Part shown: positions 27,373-35,753 of the stretch, piece after piece
How the letters are laid out: the number at the start of each line of letters is the position of its first letter
Numbering within the stretch: position 1 is the stretch's first letter
NCBI RefSeq assembly: GCF_009828745.1
Contig: NZ_WTSX01000002.1
Location: 62,001-126,000 of the forward strand
DNA: 64,000 bases
Source of the DNA: Erysipelothrix anatis
GTDB taxonomy: Bacteria > Bacillota_I > Bacilli_A > Erysipelotrichales > Erysipelotrichaceae
Reading direction: 5' to 3'
Notes under the pieces: model-generated
Told to the model about the DNA's origin: nothing
Databases searched by the model: none
The model's input: the letters and a program-made list of their open reading frames with translations, nothing else
Program-made: the position numbers and the translations under genes

Positions 27373-28180
27373 ACAAGGCTCCGTAAAGTCTTAGGTAGTC
27401 ATCAAAGCTCAACGCATCTGCACGAATGCTTGGATTAATTCCCAAACTTGTTAATACGTCAGCGTAATTTACTTCAAGTTCTAATGTTTTCAAGTTATTG
27501 GTAAGTGTCTTACGTCGGAACTGGAAACATTTTTTTACAAAACTAAAGAATGCTTTCTCATCATAAGGCATCGTATTGTGTGTTGGTGTAAATTTAATAA
27601 CACTTGATTCCACATTTGGACGTGGATGGAAACTCTCTTTGGATACATGCATTACGGTCTTGATATCAAAATAGTATTGCATTTGGATACTAAGTGCAGC
27701 ATAGTCTCGTGTATTTGGAAGCGCCGTGAGGCGATCAGAAATTTCTTTTTGGACCATTATGGTCATCGCAACCATTTGAACTGATTCCATTAATTTAAAG
27801 AGGATCGGTGTTGTAATATAGTACGGTAAATTCGCACATACCGTTACAGGTTCTGTAAAATGACTTAAATCCGCTTTTAAAAAATCTTGATGAATGACTT
27901 CAATATTGGAGTAGTCTTCAAGCGTCTCTTGTAAAATTTCAACCATATGTGGATCAATTTCATACGCAATGACTTTGTCATAGCGTTCGGCAAGTTGTTG
28001 CGTCAATGCACCCAAACCAGGACCAATCTCAATGACTGTTCCTTTTTCACCACTGTGGGCTGCAATGTTTTTAACGATTGACGGATCAATAATAAAATTT
28101 TGACCAAAGTGCTTCTTGGCACGACGTTCGTATCGTTTTAGCAACTCCATACTTACGGAATAATTAGCAATTGTTTTCAT
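27365..28180 (-). CDS. rsmA: 16S rRNA dimethyladenosine transferase
   Basis: Dimethylates A1518 and A1519 in helix 45 of 16S rRNA late in small-subunit assembly. The SAM-binding motif IGPGLGALT is at about 52-60 and the catalytic NLPYYITTP motif near 116-124. Length is 271 residues. The start overlaps the end of rnmV by 4 bases, and its own end overlaps ispE. This gives a tightly coupled trio. Confidence 0.97.
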   Translation of the reverse strand: MKTIANYSVSMELLKRYERRAKKHFGQNFIIDPSIVKNIAAHSGEKGTVIEIGPGLGALTQQLAERYDKVIAYEIDPHMVEILQETLEDYSNIEVIHQDFLKADLSHFTEPVTVCANLPYYITTPILFKLMESVQMVAMTIMVQKEISDRLTALPNTRDYAALSIQMQYYFDIKTVMHVSKESFHPRPNVESSVIKFTPTHNTMPYDEKAFFSFVKKCFQFRRKTLTNNLKTLELEVNYADVLTSLGINPSIRADALSFDDYLRLYGALYA

Positions 28181-28722
28181 AGGTTACTCTCTTTCAAAAT
28201 AGTGCGGCAGGTTGCTACGTCTATGTTCATCATATTCAGATACTTAAATGTAGTTTTTGCATTGGACTTGGGGAAATGTAATGCTTCAGATAGTGTGTCC
28301 CGTTTTAATTGGCTATCTGGGAGGCCTGAAAGGCCGCAATCAATAAATTCACCCCACGTCATGGATTCATTGTAAATGTCAAAAGTAGCCGCCTTAGTGA
28401 GCGCCTCAAGGATATCCTCGCAATCTGCATGCTCAATCCCGACTTTCTGTTTTTTCTTGGTTTGTAGTACATGCAAGGATGCATGTTTTGTTGTTCCTAC
28501 TGTTTCAATAATCCGACGGCGAATCATTTCACCAGGTCCATCCGGATCGGTAAAGACGATTAAACCACGAGAGGCATGCATCTTCTTGCATAACTCCAAA
28601 AATTCTTGCGACATATGGGTACCACTAGATGTAATAATATCTGCATCGATACATTTGAGTATCTTTTCACGGTCATGTTTTCCTTCGACAACAATAACCT
28701 CTTTGATTCGTTGTTTCTTCAT
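28177..28722 (-). CDS. rnmV: Ribonuclease M5
   Basis: Toprim-domain endonuclease that matures the 5S rRNA precursor. The Toprim motifs are visible as VVEGKHD near residue 12 and DPDGPGE near 70, giving the acidic metal-binding set. Length is 181 residues. The protein start MKKQRIKEVIVVEGKHD fits the family. There is no ribosome binding site: a -10 box ends 6 bases before the ATG, so the mRNA is predicted to be leaderless. It heads the rnmV-rsmA-ispE-glmU-prs run. Confidence 0.94.
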   Translation of the reverse strand: MKKQRIKEVIVVEGKHDREKILKCIDADIITSSGTHMSQEFLELCKKMHASRGLIVFTDPDGPGEMIRRRIIETVGTTKHASLHVLQTKKKQKVGIEHADCEDILEALTKAATFDIYNESMTWGEFIDCGLSGLPDSQLKRDTLSEALHFPKSNAKTTFKYLNMMNIDVATCRTILKESNL

Positions 28723-28728
28723 ACTAAT

Positions 28729-28757
28729 ATTATATCATGTTTGAAAAATGATGAAAA
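28729..28757 (-). promoter_or_regulatory. Promoter of rnmV, predicted to give a leaderless mRNA
   Basis: Minus strand TGATATAAT (extended -10, hexamer at 28729-28734) with TTTTCA 17 bases upstream at 28752-28757. Only six bases separate the -10 from the ATG, so transcription should begin at or next to the start codon. Confidence 0.65.
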
Positions 28758-28781
28758 CTGGGAGCTTAGGCCCCCAGTTTA
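28754..28781 (-). terminator. Hairpin after the G5/3D lipoprotein gene
   Basis: Minus strand AAACTGGG and CCCAGTTTT flank a 10-base loop, followed by a short T-rich run. It overlaps the rnmV -35 region. Confidence 0.6.
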
Positions 28782-28789
28782 TTTTTTTA

Positions 28790-29593
28790 TTAGATTCCGT
28801 TCATTCCAACAATACGAACATCGGCAGATTGCATACCACCTTGTGACATAAGCATGTTGTGTTCACTTCCTGCATAGAGGTCAATCTTACTTCCAGTAAT
28901 TGCCCCACCACGATCGGCTACAATCGCTTGAAATGGAACACCTGGTGTAATTCCGGCACCACTAACAGTGTGATTTGAAATTTCTACAATTGTTCCAAAA
29001 GGAATCGCTGCAGATGTTGCGATAATATAATATCCATCATAGGTTAGGCCTTTTCTCCAAGTTCCGTCACTTTGACGTACTTCGTCAAGTCCTACACCAA
29101 TTCCAAGAGCTGTAGATCCACGCCCATTGGCACCCATGTTACAGCCATTACAGTCAACACCGTAACGGGTAATACGTGATGCACGATAGTAAGCATCAAC
29201 CTGTGCTTTTTGTCCACCTTCATAAACTGTTGGTGTTGTGTCAGCAATTTCGACAGCATCGGGAATTTCTACACGTGATAATAATTCGTCTTTTTTGTTA
29301 TAAATATTTTTGTATTTTGTAGTTTTCGTTCCAGTTGTTCCGTCTTGAGTTTTGGCATAAATCCATTCTGCACCTCCGTCAACAACGTAACTTGCTTCAC
29401 GTTCTTCAATTCCTGGTTCTTCTAAAGGTTCCGTTACGGTTTCGATCTCAAACCTATAGGGTTCCTCATCAGTATCAGTTAGTTCATTCAGTTTTGGATA
29501 GGTTATTTGTGGCGTTGCATCCGCATTAACGGCGCATCCGCTAATGATTGTTACCATGACTAATAAAACCACAGTCATTATGTATTTCTTCAT
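28790..29593 (-). CDS. YabE-like lipoprotein with G5 and 3D domains
   Basis: Predicted cell-surface protein with a lipobox ISGC (C20). A G5 domain follows at about 38-115, where EPLEEPGIEEREASYVVDGG fits, and a C-terminal 3D domain. The 3D domain has VADRGGAI and KIDLYAGSEHN, the aspartates that give it its name. Proteins of this kind relate to resuscitation-promoting and peptidoglycan-remodelling factors such as YabE and YocH; 3D domains resemble lytic transglycosylase barrels. The start at 29593 follows AAAGGAG; the longer ORF to 29635 lacks a site. In Bacillus yabE also precedes rnmV and ksgA, so synteny supports the call. Length is 267 residues. Confidence 0.85.
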   Translation of the reverse strand: MKKYIMTVVLLVMVTIISGCAVNADATPQITYPKLNELTDTDEEPYRFEIETVTEPLEEPGIEEREASYVVDGGAEWIYAKTQDGTTGTKTTKYKNIYNKKDELLSRVEIPDAVEIADTTPTVYEGGQKAQVDAYYRASRITRYGVDCNGCNMGANGRGSTALGIGVGLDEVRQSDGTWRKGLTYDGYYIIATSAAIPFGTIVEISNHTVSGAGITPGVPFQAIVADRGGAITGSKIDLYAGSEHNMLMSQGGMQSADVRIVGMNGI

Positions 29594-29625
29594 TAAAATT
29601 GTCTCCTTTCGAAAAAGACCACGAA

Positions 29626-29654
29626 AATATAGCAAATCTCACTCGTGCGGTCAA
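29626..29654 (-). promoter_or_regulatory. Promoter of the G5/3D lipoprotein gene
   Basis: Minus strand TTGACC at 29649-29654, 17-base spacer, TATATT at 29626-29631, 32 bases before the ATG. Confidence 0.65.
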
Positions 29655-29696
29655 ATAAAAGTTACTTTTTCATGAAGTCATCAAAATGCATGTATT

Positions 29697-29722
29697 AAAA
29701 AACCCACTGTTTTAGTGGGTTT
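29697..29722 (-). terminator. Terminator after queT
   Basis: AAACCCACT, loop, AGTGGGTTT with a T-run on the minus strand; 36 bases past the queT stop. Confidence 0.85.
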
Positions 29723-29757
29723 GATCATAATTAACTTAATTGTGGGAAATTATGTGA

Positions 29758-30228
29758 TTAATTGAAGTATTGTTGCAATGCCTTATTATTACGGATGTTT
29801 GTTTTGAATAGCATTCCTGGAATAAAGACTGCAATGATTTCTCCTGCGAATACGGTTGCAAGATTGAATAAAAAAGGTACTCCACCAAATAATATGGTGA
29901 GTTCAGCACCGACGATGACACCATTAATAATGGCCGCCCATAACAGTTTCAAAACATCATTTTCTGTTTTTGCCATTAAGAAACATGTCAATGCTGTTGC
30001 TAATGTACCAAAGATTACATCTGCCATTCCAAGCGGACTGAACAGATTCGTAATGAAACATCCGAGAACGATGCCTGTTGCATGTTTATTATTGATGAGT
30101 AGCAGTAAGAGCGTCAGCTCGGCAAACCGAACTTGAACGGCTCCAAATGATAATGGTTGAAATGCCAAGGATACTGCTACGTATACTGTAGCGATCATGG
30201 CTTGTATTGCTAAATCTTTTGTTTTCAT
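29758..30228 (-). CDS. queT: QueT-family ECF transporter substrate-binding component
   Basis: Membrane S-component predicted to bind a queuosine precursor and work with the shared energy-coupling module (EcfA, EcfA', EcfT), not encoded here. The 156-residue protein has five to six hydrophobic segments. The family segments FGAVQVRFAELTLLLL and GCFITNLFSPLGMADVIFGTLAT are clear. The ATG follows an AGGGAG site. A bulged hairpin lies directly before that site. The call rests on family pattern from memory. Confidence 0.82.
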   Translation of the reverse strand: MKTKDLAIQAMIATVYVAVSLAFQPLSFGAVQVRFAELTLLLLLINNKHATGIVLGCFITNLFSPLGMADVIFGTLATALTCFLMAKTENDVLKLLWAAIINGVIVGAELTILFGGVPFLFNLATVFAGEIIAVFIPGMLFKTNIRNNKALQQYFN

Positions 30229-30238
30229 AGTTTACTCC

Positions 30239-30269
30239 CTAAGTGGTTCTATTTTACACCACCCCTTAG
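30239..30269 (-). promoter_or_regulatory. Bulged hairpin in the queT leader
   Basis: On the minus strand CTAAG pairs with CTTAG and TGG with CCA, with a GGG bulge. The 3' arm abuts the AGGGAG ribosome binding site. It could limit ribosome access. It does not match the preQ1 riboswitch in this orientation. Confidence 0.3.
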
Positions 30270-30270
30270 T

Positions 30271-31185
30271 TTAGAGCAAACGGTTATTTTTACGACGAAC
30301 GCGTTTTGTTGAAGTCGGTGCAAAGTTGAGTAAGTGATTGATTAGCCCCCAACTTGACCACAATGATAATCCAATTCCAATTGCGATATTGATAATAAAA
30401 TTGGTTGCGACGGATCCGTTAAAAATCTGTGCGACCACAATTCTAAACGACATGAAGAGTGGCACGCCATTCATGAACAAGGGCCATGCATACGTGAGTA
30501 TTTGCGCAAAGACAATCATAACGACGGATAGGCCAATTAAAATCTTGGCAACGCGTTTCGTAACGCTTCCACCCATTTTTTCATAACCGTTTAATCCGAA
30601 TTTCAAGATGAAGTAACCTGCAAGCCCTGTGACGATTCGAATCATTGAGAAAAGAATCCATACCCCTACACCCAGTAGCATACCCCCAAGGGCTCCAAGG
30701 AACGGAACGATTGGTGCTGGCTCTTTGTGATTATATTGTGCTTCGTTGGTATGAACTTGGGCACGATATGCTGCTTCACTGAGGATAAACATTTTAGTTC
30801 CGATTCGGAAGATTCCGATATCCTCTGTACTTCCAGAAATTGAGCATTGGTTTTGTGAATTATGATTGCGCATCACTTTTGTGATTGCTTCCACAATATC
30901 GACAAGATCTTGCGAGTCATTCATGTTAACCATGTTTAGCTCTACAATTAGCTCTGGACCATCTGTATAAACCCCACCATGAGGCATACTCTCATATTGT
31001 ACTCGAAGTGCTTCAATTTCAGGCAAGATTGCATTCACGTCCGTTACTGAGAATGTCAATCCGATCATATTTTTTTGATCGAGTTGTATCGCAGTAAAAT
31101 AGTATCCCCCATGTTTGCCATATAATCCTTCAATATCTGATAGGTAGTTATAGTGGCGATTAAATTCTTTGATATGTTGAATCAT
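30271..31185 (-). CDS. Membrane protein of unknown function, paralog A
   Basis: A 304-residue protein with a soluble N-terminal half of about 150 residues and four or more membrane segments in the C-terminal half. It shares a pattern with the next gene: P-x-x-GALGG-x-LLG-x-x-x-W-I, then IL-x-x-G-x-x-GY-x-x-x-GG and S-V-x-x-IV. The two are clearly paralogs, although identity is low. I know no function. The start at 31185 follows AAGGATGG; an upstream ATG at 31224 has no site. It lies 70 bases after paralog B and 42 bases before queT. Confidence 0.78.
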   Translation of the reverse strand: MIQHIKEFNRHYNYLSDIEGLYGKHGGYYFTAIQLDQKNMIGLTFSVTDVNAILPEIEALRVQYESMPHGGVYTDGPELIVELNMVNMNDSQDLVDIVEAITKVMRNHNSQNQCSISGSTEDIGIFRIGTKMFILSEAAYRAQVHTNEAQYNHKEPAPIVPFLGALGGMLLGVGVWILFSMIRIVTGLAGYFILKFGLNGYEKMGGSVTKRVAKILIGLSVVMIVFAQILTYAWPLFMNGVPLFMSFRIVVAQIFNGSVATNFIINIAIGIGLSLWSSWGLINHLLNFAPTSTKRVRRKNNRLL

Positions 31186-31254
31186 AGTGACCATCCTTTT
31201 GTATTTATTGTCGCATACTTTCACGCGGATTCGATTGAGTATCTTGTGAAAGAA

Positions 31255-32178
31255 CTAAAATTGGTGTGATGTATCAACATCACGGTAAACTTCGTAATAG
31301 ATTGTTGGGTTTTCAACAGATTTGATTTCTTCTTTAATAAGTGACCATGTTGAGAGTAATGACAACAAGATTCCAAATGAGATATCAAAGAGCATGATAC
31401 GGATGATTTCTGGTTCTTGGATGAGTGTTGGCATAATATCAAATAATATGTATTGATAGGGAATGAGTCCATTAATCGCTTGATAGTATGAAATACTTAT
31501 CGAAATGTATTCTGCTAAAACAATTCCAAGAACGGACATTATTGCAATGATGATAATGGACTGTTTTGATTTCTTTCCACCAAACATTTGATAGCCTTTG
31601 ATTCCGGCCAGAATCATAACTGCACCAATGATACCTACGATAAAGCCAATCAGACCCACGATTACCCAAAGCGCCATCCCCAGTAATACACCTCCAAGAG
31701 CTCCAATATAGGCAAGAGGTGAACGTTCAGAACCACTGTTTCGGTTTTCTTCGAAATCACGGACACGTTGGTTGTAAACTTCGGCATTTAGAATTTCAAC
31801 ATTGTTATCAAGACGGTAGATTGCAAGATTATCTGTACGACCACTCACACCGCAACGTTGAATATAACGACGAGTCGCGAGTTCTAAGGTAATTGCCTCA
31901 AGAATTTGGTCGAGCTCGTTTTCCTGGTCAATCTGACTAAAATCTAGCGGTATATAGAGGCGACTGATATTTCCTTGAAATTCAATGCGTGAGCCAATTC
32001 CTGGATGAAAATCGCGATATCCGGCTAAAAAATCCAAGAATGCGCCATTTTCTTCATCTCCAACATTAATTTGTAACGTATTAAGTCGTTTTTTGGCATC
32101 ATACTGAATAATAAAGTAGATGTCATTTTTGGATCCAACAATAACCCCAAGATCCTGAATAAATTCTGTTTTGTTCAT
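31255..32178 (-). CDS. Membrane protein of unknown function, paralog B
   Basis: A 307-residue protein built like its neighbour: a soluble N-terminal half and several C-terminal membrane segments, including LAYIGALGGVLLGMALWVI and the GIKGYQMFGGKK turn. The N-terminal half contains an R-C-G-V-S-G-R-T segment that matches Q-C-S-I-S-G-S-T in paralog A, so the duplication covers the whole protein. A GGAG-type site precedes the ATG. It follows the aldehyde dehydrogenase by 11 bases and probably shares its transcript. Function unknown. Confidence 0.8.
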   Translation of the reverse strand: MNKTEFIQDLGVIVGSKNDIYFIIQYDAKKRLNTLQINVGDEENGAFLDFLAGYRDFHPGIGSRIEFQGNISRLYIPLDFSQIDQENELDQILEAITLELATRRYIQRCGVSGRTDNLAIYRLDNNVEILNAEVYNQRVRDFEENRNSGSERSPLAYIGALGGVLLGMALWVIVGLIGFIVGIIGAVMILAGIKGYQMFGGKKSKQSIIIIAIMSVLGIVLAEYISISISYYQAINGLIPYQYILFDIMPTLIQEPEIIRIMLFDISFGILLSLLSTWSLIKEEIKSVENPTIYYEVYRDVDTSHQF

Positions 32179-32189
32179 AATTTCTCTCC

Positions 32190-33521
32190 TTAAAAGAATT
32201 TTCTAATATATTTATGATACCACTTTGAATAAGGTGGCATCATCATGGTTAAGGGAAAACTCCCCGACTTCATAATCGCTTTTTGATGGGTAAATGTCTC
32301 GAAACTATATTTCCCGTGGTAGTTTCCAATCCCTGATGTGCGTACACCCCCAAAAGGTAATGCTTCGTTCGTGATGTGGAGTAGTGTATCGTTTATCATT
32401 CCGCCACCAAAACTTAGTTCATCAATAATTGCTTGATGTGTCTTCGTGAAAACATAGACGGCTAACGGATTAGGATGCATATTAACGGTCGCAATAATTT
32501 CTGTCTTTGTTCGAAAACTTTTGATTGGAAGTATTGGACCAAATATTTCGTCGTCATAAATCTCGTTATCGATCAATGTTGGTTCTATATATCGACCATC
32601 ATACATTCCACCATACAAAATATTGTTTTTTTCTGCGTCGATCATTTGTTGTAAACGGTGGGCATGAGATTCCGATACAATCCGTCCGTAATCAGGATTT
32701 TCGCGCGGATTTGGACCATACAACTTCAAAATCTCTTCCTTAATATATAGGACGAATTTTTCTTTGATATTTTCATGGACTAAAACATAATCTGGAGCGA
32801 TACAAGTTTGACCTGTATTTACGAATTTTCCGTAGGCAATTCGTTGTGCTGCAAGCCGCAGATTTGCATCTTCAAAAACGATTGCTGGACTCTTTCCGCC
32901 AAGTTCTAATACAACAGGGGTCAGATGTTTGGAAGCGTATTCCATTACAATTTTCCCAACACGGGGACTTCCCGTAAAGAAAATTAAATCATAAGATGCT
33001 TTCAAAAGTTCCTGATTGACATGAACATCGCCTTCAATGACACAGACAAACGCCGGATCGTAAATGGATGTAATCATATTTTTAAGTACTGCTGAAACAT
33101 GTGGTGTCAGTTCAGATGTTTTTATGATTGCTGTGTTCCCACCCGCTATTGCTCCTACTAAAGGCATGATTGCAAGCTGGAATGGGTAGTTAAAGGGACT
33201 CATTATGAGGATATTACCCCGGGGCTGGTGATGAATTTGACTATGTCGGCCAACGAGTATCCATGGTGTCCTAACACGTTTAGGACGCTGATATTTATGG
33301 AGATACTTAAGCATATGATCTATCTCACGATACACGATTGCAATCTCGGTGAGGTAGACTTCCTGTGCATGTTTTCCAAGATCTTTTTCAAACGCTATAT
33401 ATAAGGAAGGCTCGTAGTCTTTTATGGCATCTTTCAATCGACGTAATTGTTCTTTTCGCCACGTTGGATTAAGCGTATGCCCATCCTTATAATAGTGACG
33501 CTGTCTTTCGATAATATCCAT
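32190..33521 (-). CDS. Aldehyde dehydrogenase (class 3 / YwdH-like)
   Basis: NAD(P)+-dependent oxidation of aldehydes to acids. The residues needed are present: N in MSPFNYPF for the oxyanion hole, the FFTGSPRVGK nucleotide-binding loop near 180, the glutamate in LELGGKSP near 206, and the nucleophile in NTGQTCIAP near 240. Length is 443 residues, in line with class 3 enzymes. The C-terminus is hydrophobic and basic and might touch the membrane, as in fatty aldehyde dehydrogenases. GAAGGGGG precedes the ATG. The substrate is not predictable; no alcohol dehydrogenase lies nearby. Confidence 0.92.
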   Translation of the reverse strand: MDIIERQRHYYKDGHTLNPTWRKEQLRRLKDAIKDYEPSLYIAFEKDLGKHAQEVYLTEIAIVYREIDHMLKYLHKYQRPKRVRTPWILVGRHSQIHHQPRGNILIMSPFNYPFQLAIMPLVGAIAGGNTAIIKTSELTPHVSAVLKNMITSIYDPAFVCVIEGDVHVNQELLKASYDLIFFTGSPRVGKIVMEYASKHLTPVVLELGGKSPAIVFEDANLRLAAQRIAYGKFVNTGQTCIAPDYVLVHENIKEKFVLYIKEEILKLYGPNPRENPDYGRIVSESHAHRLQQMIDAEKNNILYGGMYDGRYIEPTLIDNEIYDDEIFGPILPIKSFRTKTEIIATVNMHPNPLAVYVFTKTHQAIIDELSFGGGMINDTLLHITNEALPFGGVRTSGIGNYHGKYSFETFTHQKAIMKSGSFPLTMMMPPYSKWYHKYIRKFF

Positions 33522-33658
33522 CGAATCCCCCTTCCCAGAAATGTGACCTCACGTTTGATGACGATCACTAATTAATACTCTTATTATACATCAATGTGCC
33601 TTCTTCGCATATCTTTGAACCACTCATACATATTAATCCAAAAACTACCGCTTACAAT

Positions 33659-33687
33659 TTGACAATTTCTATGCGATGCATGATAAT
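33659..33687 (+). promoter_or_regulatory. Promoter of the Met T-box / metNI transcript
   Basis: A perfect TTGACA at 33659-33664, 17-base spacer and GATAAT at 33682-33687. The predicted transcription start near 33694 is just upstream of the T-box stem I. Confidence 0.75.
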
Positions 33688-33693
33688 TACATC

Positions 33694-33938
33694 AAAGCAA
33701 CGAAGAGTTGAGTATGTATCAAGTGTTTCTAAGAGAGTCTGACAAGGTGCGAACAGATAAATAACGGATACGGAAAATGGACTTGGAGCTATATGGTCAA
33801 GGGAAACCAAAATCATATCGGATCACCCGTTATCGTGTAAGTATTTCGTATACTTGTTAAGGCTTTATTCGTGAGGATAAGGCGCATTAAGGTGGTAACA
33901 TGAGCGCGCTCATCCTTATGGATGGGCGCTTTTTATTA
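33694..33938 (+). promoter_or_regulatory. T-box leader, methionine specifier
   Basis: A tRNA-sensing leader that allows readthrough into metNI when tRNA-Met is uncharged. The T-box core AAGGTGGTAAC is at 33889-33899; its TGGT bulge (33893-33896) can pair with the tRNA ACCA end. In stem I, AGTA at 33711-33714 forms the 5' side of the specifier loop. GTATC (33716-33720) pairs with GATAC (33767-33771), and ATG at 33777-33779 sits at the specifier position. The distal AGAGAGTCTGACAAGG segment resembles the conserved stem I tip. A terminator hairpin competes with the antiterminator. Methionine specificity fits the downstream methionine transporter. Confidence 0.88.
33906..33938 (+). terminator. 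Regulated terminator of the Met T-box
   Basis: GCGCTCATCC, loop TTAT, GGATGGGCGC (one T-G pair) and TTTTTATT. The T-box sequence directly upstream would form the competing antiterminator. Confidence 0.85.
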
Positions 33939-33954
33939 TTAGAAAGGACTTCCT

Positions 33955-34977
33955 ATGATTGAATTTAAAAATGTAACAAAAGAATTTCAAACCAATCACA
34001 GCGTTTTATATGCTGTAAAAGATGCCTCGTTCAAAATTAATGCGGGTGAAATTTTTGGGATTATCGGATACAGTGGAGCGGGGAAAAGTACACTCGTACG
34101 CTGTATTAATCTATTAGAAAGACCAACCCAAGGTGATGTCATCGTCAATGGAGCCATCATGACCGATCTAAGTCAAAAAGAAATCTTAGAGCACCGTCGT
34201 GATATTGGGATGATTTTCCAACAATTTAATCTCATGACATCACGCACTGTCAAAGAGAATGTTTTGCTTGCAATGCATAATACTAAAATGAGTAAAGCTG
34301 ATAAAAACGCAAAAGCGGAGTCATTACTCGAACTTGTAGGAATTCCCGAAAAACAAGACGTCTATCCTTCCCAACTCTCTGGTGGGCAGAAACAGCGTGT
34401 CGCGATAGCGCGTGCGCTCGCCAATGACCCTAAAATTTTACTGTGTGATGAAGCAACAAGTGCATTGGACCCACAAACGACAAAAACTATTCTCACTCTG
34501 CTTAAATCGTTGAATCAAAAGCTTGGTATTACCATCGTTGTAATTACCCACGAGATGGATGTCATTAAAGAGATTTGTGACCGTGTCGCAGTTATGGAAA
34601 GTGGATCAGTAAAAGAAATTAGTGACGTTGTCTCCATTTTCTCAAAACCACAGGCACAAATTTCCAAGGACTTTGTTGCAAATACAACAAACATTAACCA
34701 ACTGCATCAGATTTTCCAAGACAACCCCGAAATCATCAATCTCGCAGATGACCAGGAATTGATTCGCATCGATTTCTACGGTGAAAGCACAAAAGATTCC
34801 ACTATTTCATATATAAGTCGTGTTTTTGATGTTGATACCTCGATTGTCTTCGCGAATATTGAAGTAATTAAGCATGACATTATTGGCTCAATGGTTGTGA
34901 TTTTATCTGGCGAACGCCGTCATGAAGCACTTGATTATCTACAAACCATCGATGCGAAAGTTGAGGTCTACAAATAA
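33955..34977 (+). CDS. metN: Methionine ABC transporter ATP-binding protein
   Basis: ATPase of the MetNIQ importer for methionine. Walker [10 protein letters not shown] is at 38-46, the signature LSGGQKQR near 140 and Walker [14 protein letters not shown] near 160. The C-terminal 90 residues form the NIL domain, which senses methionine and inhibits transport. Length is 340 residues. Expression is under the upstream T-box, so it should rise when methionyl-tRNA runs short. It overlaps metI by one base (TAATG). Confidence 0.95.
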   Translation: MIEFKNVTKEFQTNHSVLYAVKDASFKINAGEIFGIIGYSGAGKSTLVRCINLLERPTQGDVIVNGAIMTDLSQKEILEHRRDIGMIFQQFNLMTSRTVKENVLLAMHNTKMSKADKNAKAESLLELVGIPEKQDVYPSQLSGGQKQRVAIARALANDPKILLCDEATSALDPQTTKTILTLLKSLNQKLGITIVVITHEMDVIKEICDRVAVMESGSVKEISDVVSIFSKPQAQISKDFVANTTNINQLHQIFQDNPEIINLADDQELIRIDFYGESTKDSTISYISRVFDVDTSIVFANIEVIKHDIIGSMVVILSGERRHEALDYLQTIDAKVEVYK

Positions 34978-35654
34978 TGGAAATTATTACATCACTTGCT
35001 CCCAACGTCGCAGCAAACTGGGACGAGTTTATCATTAGTATTATCGAAACTGTTTATATGCTTGCTGTGTCAGGATTCTTTTCCATCATTCTTGGTCTTA
35101 TTTTTGGAGTTATTCTCGTCACTACAGGTCCTGGAAAGATTTATGAAAATAAAATTGTTCATCAGACTCTAAGTGCTTTCACGAATGTGTTCCGATCGAT
35201 TCCTTTTGTTATCTTAATTGCAGTCTTAACCGGACTAACACGTGTCATTTCCGGAACAATTATTGGTGCCGAAGGTGTTATCTTCCCATTAATTGTCGCA
35301 TGTACGCCCTTCTTCATTCGTCAAGTAGATCTCTCGCTTTCAGAAGTCGACAGCGGCTTGATTGAGGCGGCGCAATCTATGGGTTTATCAAGACTCCAAA
35401 TCATATGGAAAGTCTATTTACGTGAAAGTATTCCCTCCATCTTCAGATCTATCTCAATTACACTTATTAGTCTTCTAGGCTTATCTGCATCTGGGGCCGT
35501 CGTAGGTGGTGGTGGACTTGCATCGTTTGTAATCCGATATGGACATGGACGTTCAATGGCCGATGTCACATGGGTTGGCGTTATTGTCATCCTTGTGATT
35601 GTCTTCGTGATCCAAATTGTCTGTGATATTATCATTAAAAAGACAACACACTAA
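34977..35654 (+). CDS. metI: Methionine ABC transporter permease
   Basis: Integral membrane subunit of the methionine importer, with five predicted membrane segments in 225 residues. The EAA loop that docks on MetN is visible as GLIEAAQSMGLSRLQI. The family stretches FRSIPFVILI and GLSASGAVVGGGGLASFVIRYG are present. It overlaps metN, so the two are co-translated. A terminator follows directly, so no metQ binding protein is in this operon; it must be encoded elsewhere. Confidence 0.95.
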   Translation: MEIITSLAPNVAANWDEFIISIIETVYMLAVSGFFSIILGLIFGVILVTTGPGKIYENKIVHQTLSAFTNVFRSIPFVILIAVLTGLTRVISGTIIGAEGVIFPLIVACTPFFIRQVDLSLSEVDSGLIEAAQSMGLSRLQIIWKVYLRESIPSIFRSISITLISLLGLSASGAVVGGGGLASFVIRYGHGRSMADVTWVGVIVILVIVFVIQIVCDIIIKKTTH

Positions 35655-35656
35655 CG

Positions 35657-35684
35657 AAACTCCACAAAAGTGGAGTTTTCTTTT
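35657..35684 (+). terminator. Terminator after metI
   Basis: AAACTCCAC, loop AAAA, GTGGAGTTTT and further T residues; directly after the stop codon. Confidence 0.85.
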
Positions 35685-35753
35685 GTCCCTAATTTTATTC
35701 TGAGCGTTGACATGGTATGATGGGTGCAGTTAATAGAAACCTTGAGGAACCTT

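Noticed and set aside
30239-30269. Resemblance to a preQ1-I riboswitch (GGTTCTA then TACACC) near queT
   Set aside because: The matching strand is plus, while queT is on the minus strand. The A-rich tail needed for the pseudoknot is absent, and no plus-strand gene follows. Treated as coincidence; a covariance scan of both strands would settle it.
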